A DNA stretch of 13,371 bases from JBGLNJ01 sp964353405 (GCA_964353405.1 CAYGWJ010000102.1:1-13371); one strand, 5' to 3'; shown: positions 1 to 6,634, numbered from the stretch's first letter. Numbers and translations: made by a program. Notes: a model not told the origin generated them from the sequence alone.

Positions 1-1
1 C

Positions 2-529
2 ATGAAAGTGCTCAACGTCTTGGCCCATCCCCTCATCATCTTTGTGCTGTGTATTCCGCTAATCAAAATACCCGAAGTTGTGCCGCAACTTATCTTGTTT
101 GCGATCTTCGCCTGCTGGGCGATGTACTTCTTCCTTGGCGCCAATCTGAAGTCCGCGCTGTGGGGAGCCTTGTGCTTCGTCATAGGTGAAATCTGTGCCA
201 TATTGATCATCGTGCAGTTCCTGGCGACGCCCTTCTTTGGCTCGTGGGCCCTGATGATCGCGGTCGGGTTATGGGCGGCGATTATGGTTCTCGTGGCCGA
301 ACAGGTCAAGCCGATCGGCGCGGTGCCCGCCTATTTCCAGGGCGCTGGCCTGTACTTTGGCACGTACTTCTTCTGGTGGCCGGCACAAAAGTTTACCGTC
401 GCCGGAGATTATATTACCCCAGCCATTTACCTCGCCCTGTCGATGTTATTCGGTTTCGTAATGGGGTGGATAACTATTTGGTGCTACACATGGTGGGGCA
501 ACTTTTCCAAGAAACTGGAAGCCAAATGA
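2..529 (+). CDS. DUF1097-like small integral membrane protein
   Basis: This encodes a 175-aa, very hydrophobic protein with about six predicted membrane segments (roughly residues 5-21, 27-45, 53-74, 79-99, 106-126 and 138-163) and a short basic tail ending KKLEAK. The segment around residues 108-120 (VPAYFQGAGLYFG) and the following P-A-I-Y-L-A-L helix resemble the DUF1097 family (E. coli YcdZ type), whose members are about 160-175 aa. That length suggests the ATG at base 2 is the true start, although the window edge hides any ribosome binding site or upstream extension. The function of the family is not established; an inner-membrane location is inferred. Base composition is lower in GC than in the genes that follow, and a 109-base gap separates it from the molybdenum hydroxylase operon, so it may belong to a preceding unit. 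The membrane-protein call is firm; the family call is moderate. Confidence 0.6.
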   Translation: MKVLNVLAHPLIIFVLCIPLIKIPEVVPQLILFAIFACWAMYFFLGANLKSALWGALCFVIGEICAILIIVQFLATPFFGSWALMIAVGLWAAIMVLVAEQVKPIGAVPAYFQGAGLYFGTYFFWWPAQKFTVAGDYITPAIYLALSMLFGFVMGWITIWCYTWWGNFSKKLEAK

Positions 530-538
530 AGGAGGTGA
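529..538 (+). promoter_or_regulatory. Orphan perfect Shine-Dalgarno sequence
   Basis: AAGGAGGTGA begins in the stop codon of the membrane protein gene and is fully complementary to the usual 16S rRNA 3' end. No ATG, GTG or TTG that opens a sustained reading frame lies at the normal spacing downstream. The only frame touching it is a nine-codon one whose ATG (526-528) overlaps the preceding stop. It may be the leftover of a deleted gene start. Confidence 0.4.
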
Positions 539-638
539 CGAAGAAACACTCTTGACCCTGTCTTGAATTTGAACGTACCCATCGGGCATTTCTTTCTGAA
601 ATCCTCTCACCAAGAAATAAGAAACGGAGGGTCTACTC

Positions 639-1490
639 ATGCAAGACGTCAGCTATTTTGCACCAACGGAGGTGAGCCAGGCGGTAAAGCTGCTGGCCGA
701 ACACGGCCAAAAGGCGACCGTACTGGCAGGCGGCACGGATCTGGTGCCAAAGATCAACTACTATGAACTCAAGCCGGAGGTGTTGATCTACATCGGCGGA
801 CTGGGACTGGATTACATCAAGGTCGAGGGTGGGCAGTTGGTGATCGGGGCCGGGACGCCCATCGCAAAGCTGCTCGAGAGCGACCTGGTGGCGAAGCAGG
901 CGGGGGCGCTGGCAGATGCGGCGCGGCAGCATAGCAGCGTGGCCATCCGAAGCGTGGGGACGATCGGCGGGAATATCGCGCATGGCTCCCCGGCGGCCGA
1001 CCTGGTCTATCCGCTGATGGCGATGGACGCCAAGCTCAAACTGGTGAGCGCCAAGGGCGAACGCCTGGTGGCGATCGACGACTTTTTCGTGGGGCCCGGC
1101 GAGACCGTGTTAAGGGCCGAGGAGCTGCTGACCGAGATTCAGATTCCCGCTGTGAAGGGCAAGGCGGTGTTTGGGAAGCTCGGGAAACGGAAGGCGCAGG
1201 CGTGCTCGATTGTGATCGTGGGGGTGCGCCTGGAGCTGGAGGGGAAAGTGTGCAAGGCGGCGCGGATAGCGCTGGGGTCGATGGCGCCCAAGCCGCTGCG
1301 CTGCGCCAAGGCCGAAGCGCTGCTGGTGGGCAAGGCGGTGGACGCGGCGCTGGTGGCGCAAGTGGCCGCCGCGGCGGTGGGCGAGAGCAGCCCGATCGAC
1401 GATGTGCGGGCCACGGCCTGGTATCGCCGCAAGGCGGGGACGGCGCTGGTGGCGCGGGCGCTGGCTCAGGCCGCCGGGCTCGAGAGTTAG
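639..1490 (+). CDS. Molybdenum hydroxylase FAD-binding subunit (CoxM/NdhF type)
   Basis: This is the medium subunit of a xanthine-dehydrogenase-family enzyme, 283 aa, the usual length. It binds FAD and passes electrons from the iron-sulfur subunit to the external acceptor. The two FAD motifs are present: AGGTDL at residues 30-35 and TIGGNIAHGSPAADL starting at residue 108. The C-terminal part (from about residue 175) matches the CO-dehydrogenase flavoprotein C-terminal domain, including the conserved R-x-A-x-A-W-Y-R-R-K stretch near residues 257-266. The ATG at 639 has GGAGG eight bases upstream (626-630). It is the first gene of a tight operon: the [2Fe-2S] gene follows after 18 bases and the two molybdopterin genes after that. 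The complex is probably cytoplasmic, as no signal peptide is seen. The family assignment is firm; the substrate is unknown. Confidence 0.93.
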   Translation: MQDVSYFAPTEVSQAVKLLAEHGQKATVLAGGTDLVPKINYYELKPEVLIYIGGLGLDYIKVEGGQLVIGAGTPIAKLLESDLVAKQAGALADAARQHSSVAIRSVGTIGGNIAHGSPAADLVYPLMAMDAKLKLVSAKGERLVAIDDFFVGPGETVLRAEELLTEIQIPAVKGKAVFGKLGKRKAQACSIVIVGVRLELEGKVCKAARIALGSMAPKPLRCAKAEALLVGKAVDAALVAQVAAAAVGESSPIDDVRATAWYRRKAGTALVARALAQAAGLES

Positions 1491-1508
1491 GGAGGAGGCA
1501 AAACGAAC

Positions 1509-1985
1509 ATGAAACAGATACTCTCATTTACCCTCAATGGTTCGCCCGTGGACGTGGTGGTCAAACCCACGGAGACCCTGCTGGACGTGCTGCGCGAGGA
1601 TCTGCATTATACGGGCATGAAGCGCGGCTGTGACGACGGCGACTGCGGCACCTGCACGGTCTTGATTAACGGCGAGCCGGTCCGCTCTTGCCTGACCCTC
1701 GCGTTGACGGCGGCCGGCAAGGACGTGCTGACCATCGAAGGCCTGAGCGATAATGGGCAGCTGCATCCGATCCAGAAGGTCTTCATGGAGAGGGGCGCCT
1801 TCCAGTGCGGCTTCTGCACGCCCGCCATGGTGCTGGTGGCCAAAGCGCTGCTGGATAAGAACCCCCACCCGACACGGCACGATATTGTCTACTACATGTC
1901 GGGCAACCTTTGCCGCTGCGGCTCCTACGATGAAATAGTGGAAGCTGTCTTGGCAGTGGCCAATGGCAAAGCGAAGGAGGCGTAG
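1509..1985 (+). CDS. Molybdenum hydroxylase [2Fe-2S] small subunit (CoxS/NdhS type)
   Basis: This 158-aa electron-transfer subunit carries two [2Fe-2S] clusters that link the molybdenum site to FAD. All eight cysteine ligands are visible: the plant-ferredoxin-type cluster at C41, C46, C49 and C61 (motif GCDDGDCGTC), and the four-helix-bundle cluster at C100, C103, C135 and C137 (motifs QCGFCTPAM and CRCGSYDEI). The length is normal for the family. The ATG at 1509 is preceded by GGAGGAGG (1491-1498). The end of the gene (AAGGAGG at 1974-1980) supplies the ribosome binding site for the next gene, which starts two bases after the stop, so translation is probably coupled. Nothing appears missing or degraded. 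Confidence 0.95.
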   Translation: MKQILSFTLNGSPVDVVVKPTETLLDVLREDLHYTGMKRGCDDGDCGTCTVLINGEPVRSCLTLALTAAGKDVLTIEGLSDNGQLHPIQKVFMERGAFQCGFCTPAMVLVAKALLDKNPHPTRHDIVYYMSGNLCRCGSYDEIVEAVLAVANGKAKEA

Positions 1986-1987
1986 CG

Positions 1988-3292
1988 ATGACAGACTATA
2001 ACTATATTGGCCAAGCGTTGCCACGGTACGACGGCGAGGGCCAGGTGACTGGCAGGACCATCTTCGTGGACGATGTGAGCAAGCCGGGCATGCTGTATGT
2101 CAAGGTTTTCCGCAGCCCGGTGCACAAAGGCGTTGTCCGAAACATAGACGCTTCGGAGACCATGAAGGTGCCGGGGGTGATTGGCATTGTCTCGGCCAAA
2201 GACGTGCCCGGCGTCAACGTGGGCTGGTTCGGCGATGTCCCGGTGTTCGCGGAAAACATCCGCTTCCAGGGTCAGGTGATTGCGGGCGTGGTCGCGGTGG
2301 ACGAAGACACGGCCGCAGAAGGCGTGGCCAGGCTCAAGGTTGACATCGAAGAGCAGACGCCGGTGTTTGACATGTTCGAGGCCATAAAGCCCGGCGCGCC
2401 GCTGGTGGACGCGGGCACGCCGAACAACCTGTTTGCGGGGTTTAACAAGGGGACGACCTTCAAGCTCGTGCTCGGCGATGTGGAGCAGGGCTTTAAGGAA
2501 GCCGACTATATCGTCGAGGGCGACTACAGCGAGGGCACCCAGGATCATGCTTCCATGGAGCCGCACGCCTCGGTCGCCTATCTGGACGCGGCCGACCGCC
2601 TGTGCATCCACACCACCAGCCAGTGCCTGGCCTTCCAGCTCCGCTCCCTGATGGCTGTCTTCAACCGGCCGCTGAGCAAGATTCGCTACATCGGCGGCAT
2701 CGTCGGCGGCGGCTTTGGCGGCAAGAACGAGATCCACACAGACCACATCGCCGGGGTTGCGGCACTCAAGTTCCGCAAGCCGATCAAGTATCGCGAGACG
2801 CGGCGGGAAGACTTGCGCTATTCGACCAAACGCGGCGCCTGGGCGTTCCATTTCAAGGATGGCGTCAAGAAAGACGGACGCCTCGTGGCACGGTATGTCG
2901 AGCATTGGCATGATTCCGGCGCCTACAACACGTTCTCGTCCTACGGGATCGAAAAAGGCAGCATGTTCCTGTCCGGCCCGTTCTGGATTCCGAACATCCT
3001 GATCGAAGGCCATTGTGTCCTCACCAACAAACCGGTCTCCAGCTCCATGCGCGGGTATACCACTGCGAATGGGCAATTTGCCTCGGAAGTGCAGATGACC
3101 AAGATCGCGCAGAAGCTTGGCATGGATCAGTGGGAAATCCGCATGCTCAATGCCTGGCGCGATGGCGACCTGGGTGCGAGCCGATACGTGGTCTTGGGCG
3201 CGGGCGCTATCGAAGCGATGAAAAAGACCGCCGAGCTGGCCGGCATCCAGCTGCCGGAGCATGTCATGCAAATGAGCTCCCGAAGGAGGTAG
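1988..3292 (+). CDS. Molybdenum hydroxylase molybdopterin subunit, N-terminal part (NdhL-like)
   Basis: This 434-aa protein corresponds to the N-terminal a/b-hammerhead domain (about residues 15-125) and the first molybdopterin-binding domain of a xanthine-dehydrogenase-family large subunit. Recognisable motifs are QDHASMEPHA near residues 185-194, the Moco-binding GGGFGGK at 240-246, and SMRGYTTANGQFASE at 353-367, in the place where family members carry an F-R-G-F/Y loop. The chain stops at about residue 434, where most large subunits (750-800 aa) continue; the rest is encoded by the next gene. This two-gene split matches the published subunit plan of Eubacterium barkeri nicotinate dehydrogenase (NdhL about 50 kDa, NdhM about 37 kDa). 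The last residues, SSRRR, are encoded by the Shine-Dalgarno sequence of the downstream gene. A frameshift in a once-single gene is the alternative. Confidence 0.9.
   Translation: MTDYNYIGQALPRYDGEGQVTGRTIFVDDVSKPGMLYVKVFRSPVHKGVVRNIDASETMKVPGVIGIVSAKDVPGVNVGWFGDVPVFAENIRFQGQVIAGVVAVDEDTAAEGVARLKVDIEEQTPVFDMFEAIKPGAPLVDAGTPNNLFAGFNKGTTFKLVLGDVEQGFKEADYIVEGDYSEGTQDHASMEPHASVAYLDAADRLCIHTTSQCLAFQLRSLMAVFNRPLSKIRYIGGIVGGGFGGKNEIHTDHIAGVAALKFRKPIKYRETRREDLRYSTKRGAWAFHFKDGVKKDGRLVARYVEHWHDSGAYNTFSSYGIEKGSMFLSGPFWIPNILIEGHCVLTNKPVSSSMRGYTTANGQFASEVQMTKIAQKLGMDQWEIRMLNAWRDGDLGASRYVVLGAGAIEAMKKTAELAGIQLPEHVMQMSSRRR
3283..3289 (+). promoter_or_regulatory. Shine-Dalgarno fixing the start of the second molybdopterin subunit
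   Basis: AAGGAGG lies inside the last codons of the upstream gene, eight bases before the ATG at 3298 and immediately before the upstream TAG (3290-3292). Its quality and spacing indicate that the second half is translated independently from its own start rather than only by frameshifting. Confidence 0.7.
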
Positions 3293-3297
3293 ACGAT

Positions 3298-4302
3298 ATG
3301 AAAAAGAAAGGTGTAGGCATTTCCTGTGTCTTGCATCCGAGCGGCAACAAAGGGGCCGGCGACCCCAGCCAGGCGGCCATCCAGCTCAGGGCGGATGGCT
3401 CGTTCACGCTGCTCGTGGGCGCGTCCGACATTGGCCAGGGCTCGACGACGATCTTGCGCCAGATTGCGGCCGAGACGATGCAGGTGCCCATCGAAAATGT
3501 CTTCTGCAGCAACTTTGCCGACGACTTTGCTCCGCAGTCGCATGGCAGTTTTGCCAGCCGCGTCACCCTCATTGACTCCCACGCCGTGGAAAATGCGTGC
3601 GAAGACCTGAAGCAAAAGATCCGCATGTGGGCGTCGGACATCTTTGAGGCCAGCCCGGACGATATCGAGGTCGCCGACAACAAGGTGTTTGTGCGCGGCG
3701 CCGAGGCGCAGCACTCGATGCCGATGGGCAAGGTCGGCGACGCCGTCAACTGGGGCGGCAGCTTCCTGGTGGGCACCGGCTCATGGCAGCCGGATGTCTT
3801 CCACGCTCACGACCCGGAGACCGGCGCGATGCCGGCCGTGGGGGCCATTTCCTTTGGCGCTTGCTATGTGGAAGTGGAAGTGGACACCGAGACGGGCCTG
3901 GTGGACATCCTCAAGATGTCCCACACGTGGGAAGTCGGCAAGGCCGTCAACCCCCTGCTGGTCAAGGCGCAGATCAACGGCGGCTTGTGTATCGGCCTGG
4001 GGATGGCGCTTTCCGAGAATACCTTCCCTGATCCTACTCTAGGCTATGCTCCCGTGACCTTGGGCGACTACTACCTGCCGACCTTTGCAGACTATCCGCA
4101 AGAAAGCCTGGTCGGCATCTGCGAAGTGCCCCATCCTAACGGGGTCAAAGGCGCGAAGGGCTTTTCAGAAGGATCTACGAATGGCCCGGGGCCGGCTATC
4201 ATGGCCGCCGTCCAAGACGCCATTGGGATCTGGATTGACGTCTATCCGATTACGCCCGACAGGATCTTGAAGGCGCTAGAGGCCCAAGCCGCCAAAGGCT
4301 AA
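3298..4302 (+). CDS. Molybdenum hydroxylase molybdopterin subunit, C-terminal part (NdhM-like)
   Basis: This 334-aa protein is the second molybdopterin-binding domain of the split large subunit. It contains GASDIGQGSTTILRQIAAE at 41-59 (the G-Q-G Moco loop), GSFASRVTLIDSHAVENA at 83-100, and the C-terminal active-site stretch GAKGFSEGSTNGPGPAI at 285-301. By family comparison E291 is the catalytic glutamate that activates the Mo-bound water; the usual context is G-x-G-E, here F-S-E. The end, DVYPITPDRILKAL, is the normal family C-terminus, so the protein is complete. It sits five bases after the upstream half in a different frame with a strong ribosome binding site, so the two are expected to be made together and to assemble with the FAD and [2Fe-2S] subunits. 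The reaction is probably hydroxylation of an N-heterocycle, aldehyde or similar carbon centre; the substrate is not determinable here. Confidence 0.9.
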   Translation: MKKKGVGISCVLHPSGNKGAGDPSQAAIQLRADGSFTLLVGASDIGQGSTTILRQIAAETMQVPIENVFCSNFADDFAPQSHGSFASRVTLIDSHAVENACEDLKQKIRMWASDIFEASPDDIEVADNKVFVRGAEAQHSMPMGKVGDAVNWGGSFLVGTGSWQPDVFHAHDPETGAMPAVGAISFGACYVEVEVDTETGLVDILKMSHTWEVGKAVNPLLVKAQINGGLCIGLGMALSENTFPDPTLGYAPVTLGDYYLPTFADYPQESLVGICEVPHPNGVKGAKGFSEGSTNGPGPAIMAAVQDAIGIWIDVYPITPDRILKALEAQAAKG

Positions 4303-4322
4303 ACGGCCAGGTTCGTAGACGT

Positions 4323-4364
4323 AATTGGGGACGGGGCAAGCTACTCTTTGCGCCGTCCCCAATT
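4323..4364. repeat. Perfect 12-bp inverted repeat (REP/MITE-like hairpin)
   Basis: The left arm AATTGGGGACGG (4323-4334) and right arm CCGTCCCCAATT (4353-4364) are exact reverse complements around an 18-base loop. The element starts 20 bases after the molybdopterin gene stop and ends four bases before the start of a decayed homologous fragment. There is no T-run after it, so a standard intrinsic terminator is unlikely. Its AATTGGGGAC ends look like dispersed REP-type palindromes, but that is inference; a transcript-stabilising hairpin is possible. Confidence 0.75.
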
Positions 4365-4367
4365 CAA

Positions 4368-4489
4368 TACGGGGTGCAGGGGGCCAAAGGGTTTGGCGTG
4401 GGCTCGGCCAACGGGCCGCCGCCGGCCATCGCCTTGGCCAATCACGATGCCATTGGCATCTGATCACCGAGTTCCCCCTCTTCCCCCAT
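4368..4489 (+). pseudogene. Decayed C-terminal fragment of a second molybdenum hydroxylase large subunit
   Basis: Read in the frame starting at 4368, the DNA encodes YGVQGAKGFGVGSANG followed by PPPAIALANHDAIGI and then TGA (4461-4463). This aligns without gaps to residues 281-311 of the intact gene just upstream, with 21 of 31 residues identical. The TGA falls exactly where the intact protein has TGG (Trp312). If one G has been lost there, the reading resumes at 4463 as ITEFPLFP, which fits the family's usual I-T-E-L-P-x-T-P terminal strand. The position of the catalytic Glu is Val in the relic. No start codon or remaining upstream portion is present; the left boundary abuts the hairpin at 4323-4364. 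The divergence shows it comes from a paralog or a replaced ancestral gene, not from a recent tandem copy. Confidence 0.8.
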
Positions 4490-4543
4490 TGCCGCGAGGC
4501 GTGCGGGGTGTAGCGGCCGCGGCGCTTACAGGCGATGGGGGAA
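4481..4543. repeat. Imperfect 13-bp inverted repeat upstream of the VOC gene
   Basis: TTCCCCCATTGCC (4481-4493) and GGCGATGGGGGAA (4531-4543) are reverse complements apart from one position, which would be a G-U pair in RNA. The 37-base interior holds a further short stem (GCCGCG / CGCGGC). It overlaps the end of the decayed Mo-hydroxylase fragment and lies about 40 bases before the next start codon. A leader structure or a mobile-repeat remnant are both possible; no terminator T-run is present. Confidence 0.45.
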
Positions 4544-4584
4544 GGTCCGGGGAGTGAGATTGCAGCGCAGAGGAGAGTCGAAGT

Positions 4585-5025
4585 ATGATCAAAGGTGTTG
4601 ACCATTCGTGCTTCACCGTCAGCAATTTGGAGCGCTCCATCGCCTTCTATCGCGATGTGCTGGGCCTGGAATTGGTGTTGACCGAGCGAAGCGAAGCCAG
4701 CGGCGATGACCGCTCGGAGGCCCTGGGCGTGGCCAAGTCGCGGCTCAGCCTGGCGATCTTTCGCGCCGGCGACGCCCAAATCGAGCTGATCGAATACCTC
4801 ACCCCCAAGGGACGCCCCTACGACCGCGTGAACAGCGACATCGGCGCCGCCCACGTGGCGTTCAAGGTCAACGACATCGATGCGGCCTACCAGGCCCTGC
4901 TGGCTAAGCAGGTGCGCTTTACGGCGCCACCGGCCACGGTGCCGGCCGGGCCGATGAAGGGCTGGCGGTGGACCTACTTCTTCGACCCGGATGGGATATC
5001 CTTGGAACTCTTACAGACAAACTAG
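4585..5025 (+). CDS. VOC-superfamily metalloprotein (glyoxalase/epimerase-like)
   Basis: This 146-aa protein has two babbab modules of the vicinal-oxygen-chelate fold. It opens with KGVDHSCFTVSNLERSIAFY, a typical VOC start, and the four candidate metal ligands are in the usual places: H7, E67 (QIELIEY), H90 (AAHVAFKV) and E141 (SLELLQ). The closing FFDPDGISLELLQ is the family signature. Length and pattern are close to methylmalonyl-CoA epimerases and lactoylglutathione lyases, but VOC proteins also include isomerases and dioxygenases, so the reaction is open. AGGAGA (4571-4576) stands eight bases before the ATG. The cyclase gene follows 15 bases downstream, suggesting joint expression. In context it could epimerise or isomerise a product of the molybdenum hydroxylase or of the cyclase. 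Confidence 0.85.
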   Translation: MIKGVDHSCFTVSNLERSIAFYRDVLGLELVLTERSEASGDDRSEALGVAKSRLSLAIFRAGDAQIELIEYLTPKGRPYDRVNSDIGAAHVAFKVNDIDAAYQALLAKQVRFTAPPATVPAGPMKGWRWTYFFDPDGISLELLQTN

Positions 5026-5040
5026 CAGAGGAGCAAAACG

Positions 5041-5754
5041 ATGGGCTATAAACTCTATGACCTGAGCCAGGAAATCTTTACCGGCGTCCCAGTGTGGATC
5101 GGGCATCCGCCGACGGAGGTAACGTACGGCCCCACTCATGCGGAGACCCTCGCCTCAGGCCGGTTCACCGAGAATTATTCCTACAAGTCCGAGAAAATCT
5201 CGATGAGCACGCACGGCACGACGCATGTGGATTCGATCAGCCACATTGACCCGACGCCGGGCGCGCCCGACATCGACAAAATCCCGCTGGACTGGTTCTA
5301 TACCGAAGGCATCTGCATCAATCTTTCGCACCTCCCGCCCAAGACGGCTTACACGGTCGAGATGATCAAGCAAGCCCTGGCCAAAGATGGCCTGGAGGTC
5401 AAGCCCGGCGATACCGTGCTGCTCTACTCCGGCCACTATGGGCGCACTTTCCCCACCCCGGCCTATCTCACCGACTATTCCGGCTTGGGGCGTCAAGCCG
5501 CCGAGTATCTCTACGGCGCCGGCGCCATCAACATTGGCCAAGACGCCCCCAGTCACGACTCTTCGCAGACGACGAGCTATCCGGCGCACCAGGTCTGCCG
5601 CATTATGCAGCGGCTGAACATCGAGAACCTGGGCGACCTGAGCCCGGTGGCTGGCAAGCGCTTCCGCTTCATCGGCCTGCCGCTCAAGATTCGCAACGCC
5701 AGCGGCTCGCCCATTCGGGCGGTAGCGGTGGTTGAAGACGACGCCGGTCTCTGA
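5041..5754 (+). CDS. Cyclase-family metal hydrolase (kynurenine formamidase-like)
   Basis: This 237-aa protein belongs to the putative-cyclase/KynB family (PF04199), which hydrolyses amides, lactones or cyclic compounds with a divalent metal. The signature HGTTHVDSISH spans residues 58-68, supplying H58, H62, D64 and H68, in the same spacing as H-x-G-T-H-x-D-x-P-x-H of KynB. The second ligand pair is H183 (YPAHQVC) and E195 (IENLGDL), twelve residues apart as in KynB. All catalytic positions appear intact. GAGGAG (5028-5033) precedes the ATG by seven bases. Beside a molybdenum hydroxylase, a role in opening a ring or lactone made by hydroxylation is an attractive inference. The last codons and the stop lie inside a 23-bp palindrome, which may have reshaped the C-terminus. 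Confidence 0.88.
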   Translation: MGYKLYDLSQEIFTGVPVWIGHPPTEVTYGPTHAETLASGRFTENYSYKSEKISMSTHGTTHVDSISHIDPTPGAPDIDKIPLDWFYTEGICINLSHLPPKTAYTVEMIKQALAKDGLEVKPGDTVLLYSGHYGRTFPTPAYLTDYSGLGRQAAEYLYGAGAINIGQDAPSHDSSQTTSYPAHQVCRIMQRLNIENLGDLSPVAGKRFRFIGLPLKIRNASGSPIRAVAVVEDDAGL

Positions 5755-5763
5755 GACCGGCGT
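5741..5763. repeat. Palindrome overlapping the cyclase stop codon
   Basis: Arms ACGCCGGTCTC (5741-5751) and GAGACCGGCGT (5753-5763) are exact reverse complements around one central T. The cyclase stop codon TGA (5752-5754) is formed at its centre. A related palindrome with the same CGCCGGTCT / AGACCGGCG core occurs at 8163-8187. It could act as a transcript hairpin between cyclase and SDR, or be a dispersed repeat unit. Confidence 0.75.
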
Positions 5764-5824
5764 AACCACGCCAGGCCGGCGAGGTCTTTTGGACCTTTAG
5801 GCTCTCTACGCGCAGGAGGCTTGA

Positions 5825-6619
5825 GTGGACGATAAGCTCAAAGAAAAGGTTCAAGGCGTATCTTCCCTGTTCTCCCTGACGGACCGCGTGGCCGTTATCG
5901 CGGGCGGCGATGGCGGGCTGGCCCGCGGCATGGGACTGGCCCTGGCGGCGTCAGGGGCGCACATCGTCCCCATCAGCATCAACCCGCCTGGTCTGGAGGC
6001 CGTGGCCGAGGATGTCCGCGCGCTGGGACGCCGGGCGCTGCCGCTGGGCGTCGATATCACCCGCGAGGCGGAGGTCGAAGAGATGGTCCGCCGCGTGATG
6101 GAAGAGTTTGGCCGCATCGACATCCTGATCAACTCGGCCGGCACCGTCATCATCAAGCCGACCACCGAATACGCCGTGGAGGAGTGGGAAAAAGTCATTC
6201 GCATCAATCTGGAAGGCATGTTCATCTGCTGCAAACACGTGGGCAAGGTGATGGTCAGTCAAAAGCGAGGCAAGATCATCAACATGTCGTCGGTGCGGGG
6301 CTTGCAGGGGCGGGCCAACGACCCCTCTTACCCCGCCAGCAAGGGGGGCGTCAACCTGTTGACCAAGTCGCTGGCCATCGAGTGGGCGCCGCTGGGCATT
6401 ACCGTCAACGCCATTGCGCCCACCTTTATCCGCACCGAATTGAACACTTTCATTCTGGACGACCCCCAACAGAATGCCGCGATCGTCAGCCGCATTCCGA
6501 TGGGGCGCGTGGGGCAAGTCTCTGACCTGTTCGGGGCCGCGATCTTTTTGGCCTCGCCGGCCTCCGACTTTATCACCGGCCACATCTTGTATGTGGACGG
6601 GGGGTGGACGGCGGCGTAA
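5825..6619 (+). CDS. Short-chain dehydrogenase/reductase with unusual nucleotide loop
   Basis: This 264-aa classical SDR is similar in outline to gluconate 5-dehydrogenase/KduD-type sugar-acid dehydrogenases. The catalytic tetrad is complete: N128 (IRINLEG), S156 (NMSSVRG), Y169 and K173 (YPASK). NSAG at 103-106 replaces the common NNAG. The dinucleotide loop is atypical: where T-G-x-x-x-G-I-G is expected it reads A-G-G-D-G-G-L-A (26-33), and the residue after strand 2 that normally sets NAD/NADP preference is not an obvious Asp or Arg (HIVPISIN). The C-terminal FITGHILYVDGGWTA is typical. The start is GTG at 5825, preceded by GGAGG at normal spacing; an in-frame stop lies immediately upstream, so no longer start exists. 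The Zn-ADH gene follows after 15 bases. Likely substrate: a polyol, keto-sugar or sugar acid. Confidence 0.88.
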   Translation: MDDKLKEKVQGVSSLFSLTDRVAVIAGGDGGLARGMGLALAASGAHIVPISINPPGLEAVAEDVRALGRRALPLGVDITREAEVEEMVRRVMEEFGRIDILINSAGTVIIKPTTEYAVEEWEKVIRINLEGMFICCKHVGKVMVSQKRGKIINMSSVRGLQGRANDPSYPASKGGVNLLTKSLAIEWAPLGITVNAIAPTFIRTELNTFILDDPQQNAAIVSRIPMGRVGQVSDLFGAAIFLASPASDFITGHILYVDGGWTAA

Positions 6620-6634
6620 GGGAGGCGAGGCGTC

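Noticed and set aside
552..581. Possible sigma-70 promoter with TTGACC before the Mo-hydroxylase operon
   Set aside because: No acceptable -10 hexamer lies at 16-18 base spacing.
1925..3271. 448-aa open frame on the minus strand
   Set aside because: It is antisense to the molybdopterin subunit, is rich in His/Arg/Ala without motifs, and has no supported ribosome binding site.
3280..3300. Programmed frameshift joining the two molybdopterin halves
   Set aside because: No slippery heptamer was seen, and the second half has its own strong Shine-Dalgarno and ATG. A sequencing or natural indel remains a weaker alternative.
4325..4557. Two short + strand frames (62 and 69 aa) in the intergenic gap
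   Set aside because: They begin inside the hairpin element or near it and read mostly out of frame over the decayed Mo-hydroxylase fragment, which explains their openness.
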